Source: Deltaproteobacteria bacterium UBA6930
Lineage (GTDB): Bacteria > Myxococcota_A > UBA9160 > UBA6930
DNA: 20,504 nucleotides
Assembly: GCA_002450755.1 (NCBI GenBank)
Contig: DKAI01000101.1
Location: forward strand, 24,254 to 44,757
Reading direction: 5' to 3'
Shown: in pieces, positions 20,113-20,504 of the stretch
How the letters are laid out: every line of letters begins with the position of its first letter
Numbering within the stretch: position 1 is the stretch's first letter
Position numbers and translations under genes: made by a program
The notes under the pieces: model-generated
What the model saw: the letters and a program-made list of their open reading frames with translations, nothing else
Told to the model about the DNA's origin: nothing
Databases searched by the model: none

Positions 20113-20504
20113 ATGGCGAACATTAGGGCTTATAAACTTGCTGAAGAACTCGGACTAGACCGGAACGAGTTTGTCGAAAGAGCCAAAGCTCTGGGTGTCG
20201 AACTAAAGAGTGCAATGGCTTCTGTGAATGATGCTGAAGCAATTCTCTTACGCGACAAGCTCGGAGCGAAGCCGGTAAGAAATATTACCGAGGCACGAGT
20301 CGACAGCGGCGGCGGTGCTGTGATCCGTCGCAGGAAGAAAAAGTCTCCGGAGCCAACGACAGCACCGCAACAGGTAGAAGAATCAATTGCTGAGGCTCCT
20401 GTGGTTACGCCCCTAGCGATCCCTTCCAAAGAAGCTGAGGCGGCGGTAATCGACGAGGAAGTCACCTCATCAACTCAGAGGCCAGAGGCTGAGCCTGTTT
20501 CTGA
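20113..20504 (+). CDS. infB: Translation initiation factor IF-2, N-terminal part, cut by window edge
   Basis: A frame opens at ATG 20113, 14 bp after the nusA stop, and runs open to the window end (130 codons). The first 50 residues (MANIRAYKLAEELGLDRNEF..., then ELKSAMASVNDAEA) match the IF2_N domain ('Y.LAKELG...E....LK.LG...KS..S.......'). A low-complexity linker rich in Pro, Ala and Glu follows, starting with a basic IRRRKKK patch, typical of the variable N-terminal arm of IF-2. The GTPase domain lies beyond the window. Gene order rimP-nusA-infB supports the call. Confidence 0.93.
   Translation, partial: MANIRAYKLAEELGLDRNEFVERAKALGVELKSAMASVNDAEAILLRDKLGAKPVRNITEARVDSGGGAVIRRRKKKSPEPTTAPQQVEESIAEAPVVTPLAIPSKEAEAAVIDEEVTSSTQRPEAEPVS

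Overview
The window carries a dense set of conserved housekeeping genes from a Gram-negative bacterium. LpxC (lipid A synthesis), a C-minus type L33, an NtrY/NtrX pair with an intact sigma-54 contact motif, the yebC-ruvCAB order, PyrK/PyrD class 1B and a periplasmic multihaem cytochrome c together fit a 'deltaproteobacterial-grade' lineage, probably uncultured. The sequence alone does not allow a narrower placement. No insertion sequence, phage gene, CRISPR array, rRNA or tRNA was seen.

Layout. (1) 2-1621, plus strand: the 3' end of a TauD/TfdA-type dioxygenase, a ketopantoate-reductase-family gene that abuts it, and a DUF4396 membrane protein. (2) 1655-2479, minus strand: an unrecognised secreted protein. 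(3) 2646-3197, plus: ribosomal protein genes rplX (L24) and rpmG (L33) as an isolated pair, separated by a tandem 23-bp repeat. (4) 3190-4035, minus: aroE, divergent from purE (4143-4622, plus). (5) 4650-7362, minus: a two-gene unit of a periplasmic double-thioredoxin/octahaem cytochrome c fusion, followed with an 11-nt overlap by a family 4 uracil-DNA glycosylase. (6) 7734-10746, plus: yebC-ruvC-ruvA-ruvB. (7) 10945-18168, plus: a consensus-perfect sigma-54 promoter, then lpxC, ntrY, ntrX, rimI, pyrK and pyrD, closed by two hairpin terminators. (8) 18285 to the window end, plus: rimP-nusA-infB, with infB cut by the edge.

How the genes work together. The ruv block supplies Holliday-junction branch migration and resolution. 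The lpxC-to-pyrD block appears to join the committed step of lipid A synthesis, a membrane sensor kinase with its sigma-54 activator, an N-acetyltransferase, and dihydroorotate oxidation for pyrimidine synthesis, with overlaps or near-zero spacing from ntrY to pyrD. The rimP-nusA-infB block links 30S maturation, transcription elongation and translation initiation.

The points most worth a second look are: the sigma-54 promoter and upstream dyads before lpxC-ntrYX; a 16-bp perfect inverted repeat inside pyrD that buries a perfect Shine-Dalgarno sequence ahead of an in-frame internal ATG; the rplX-rpmG repeat, whose only differences between copies are compensatory; and the thioredoxin-thioredoxin-octahaem cytochrome coupled to a uracil-DNA glycosylase.
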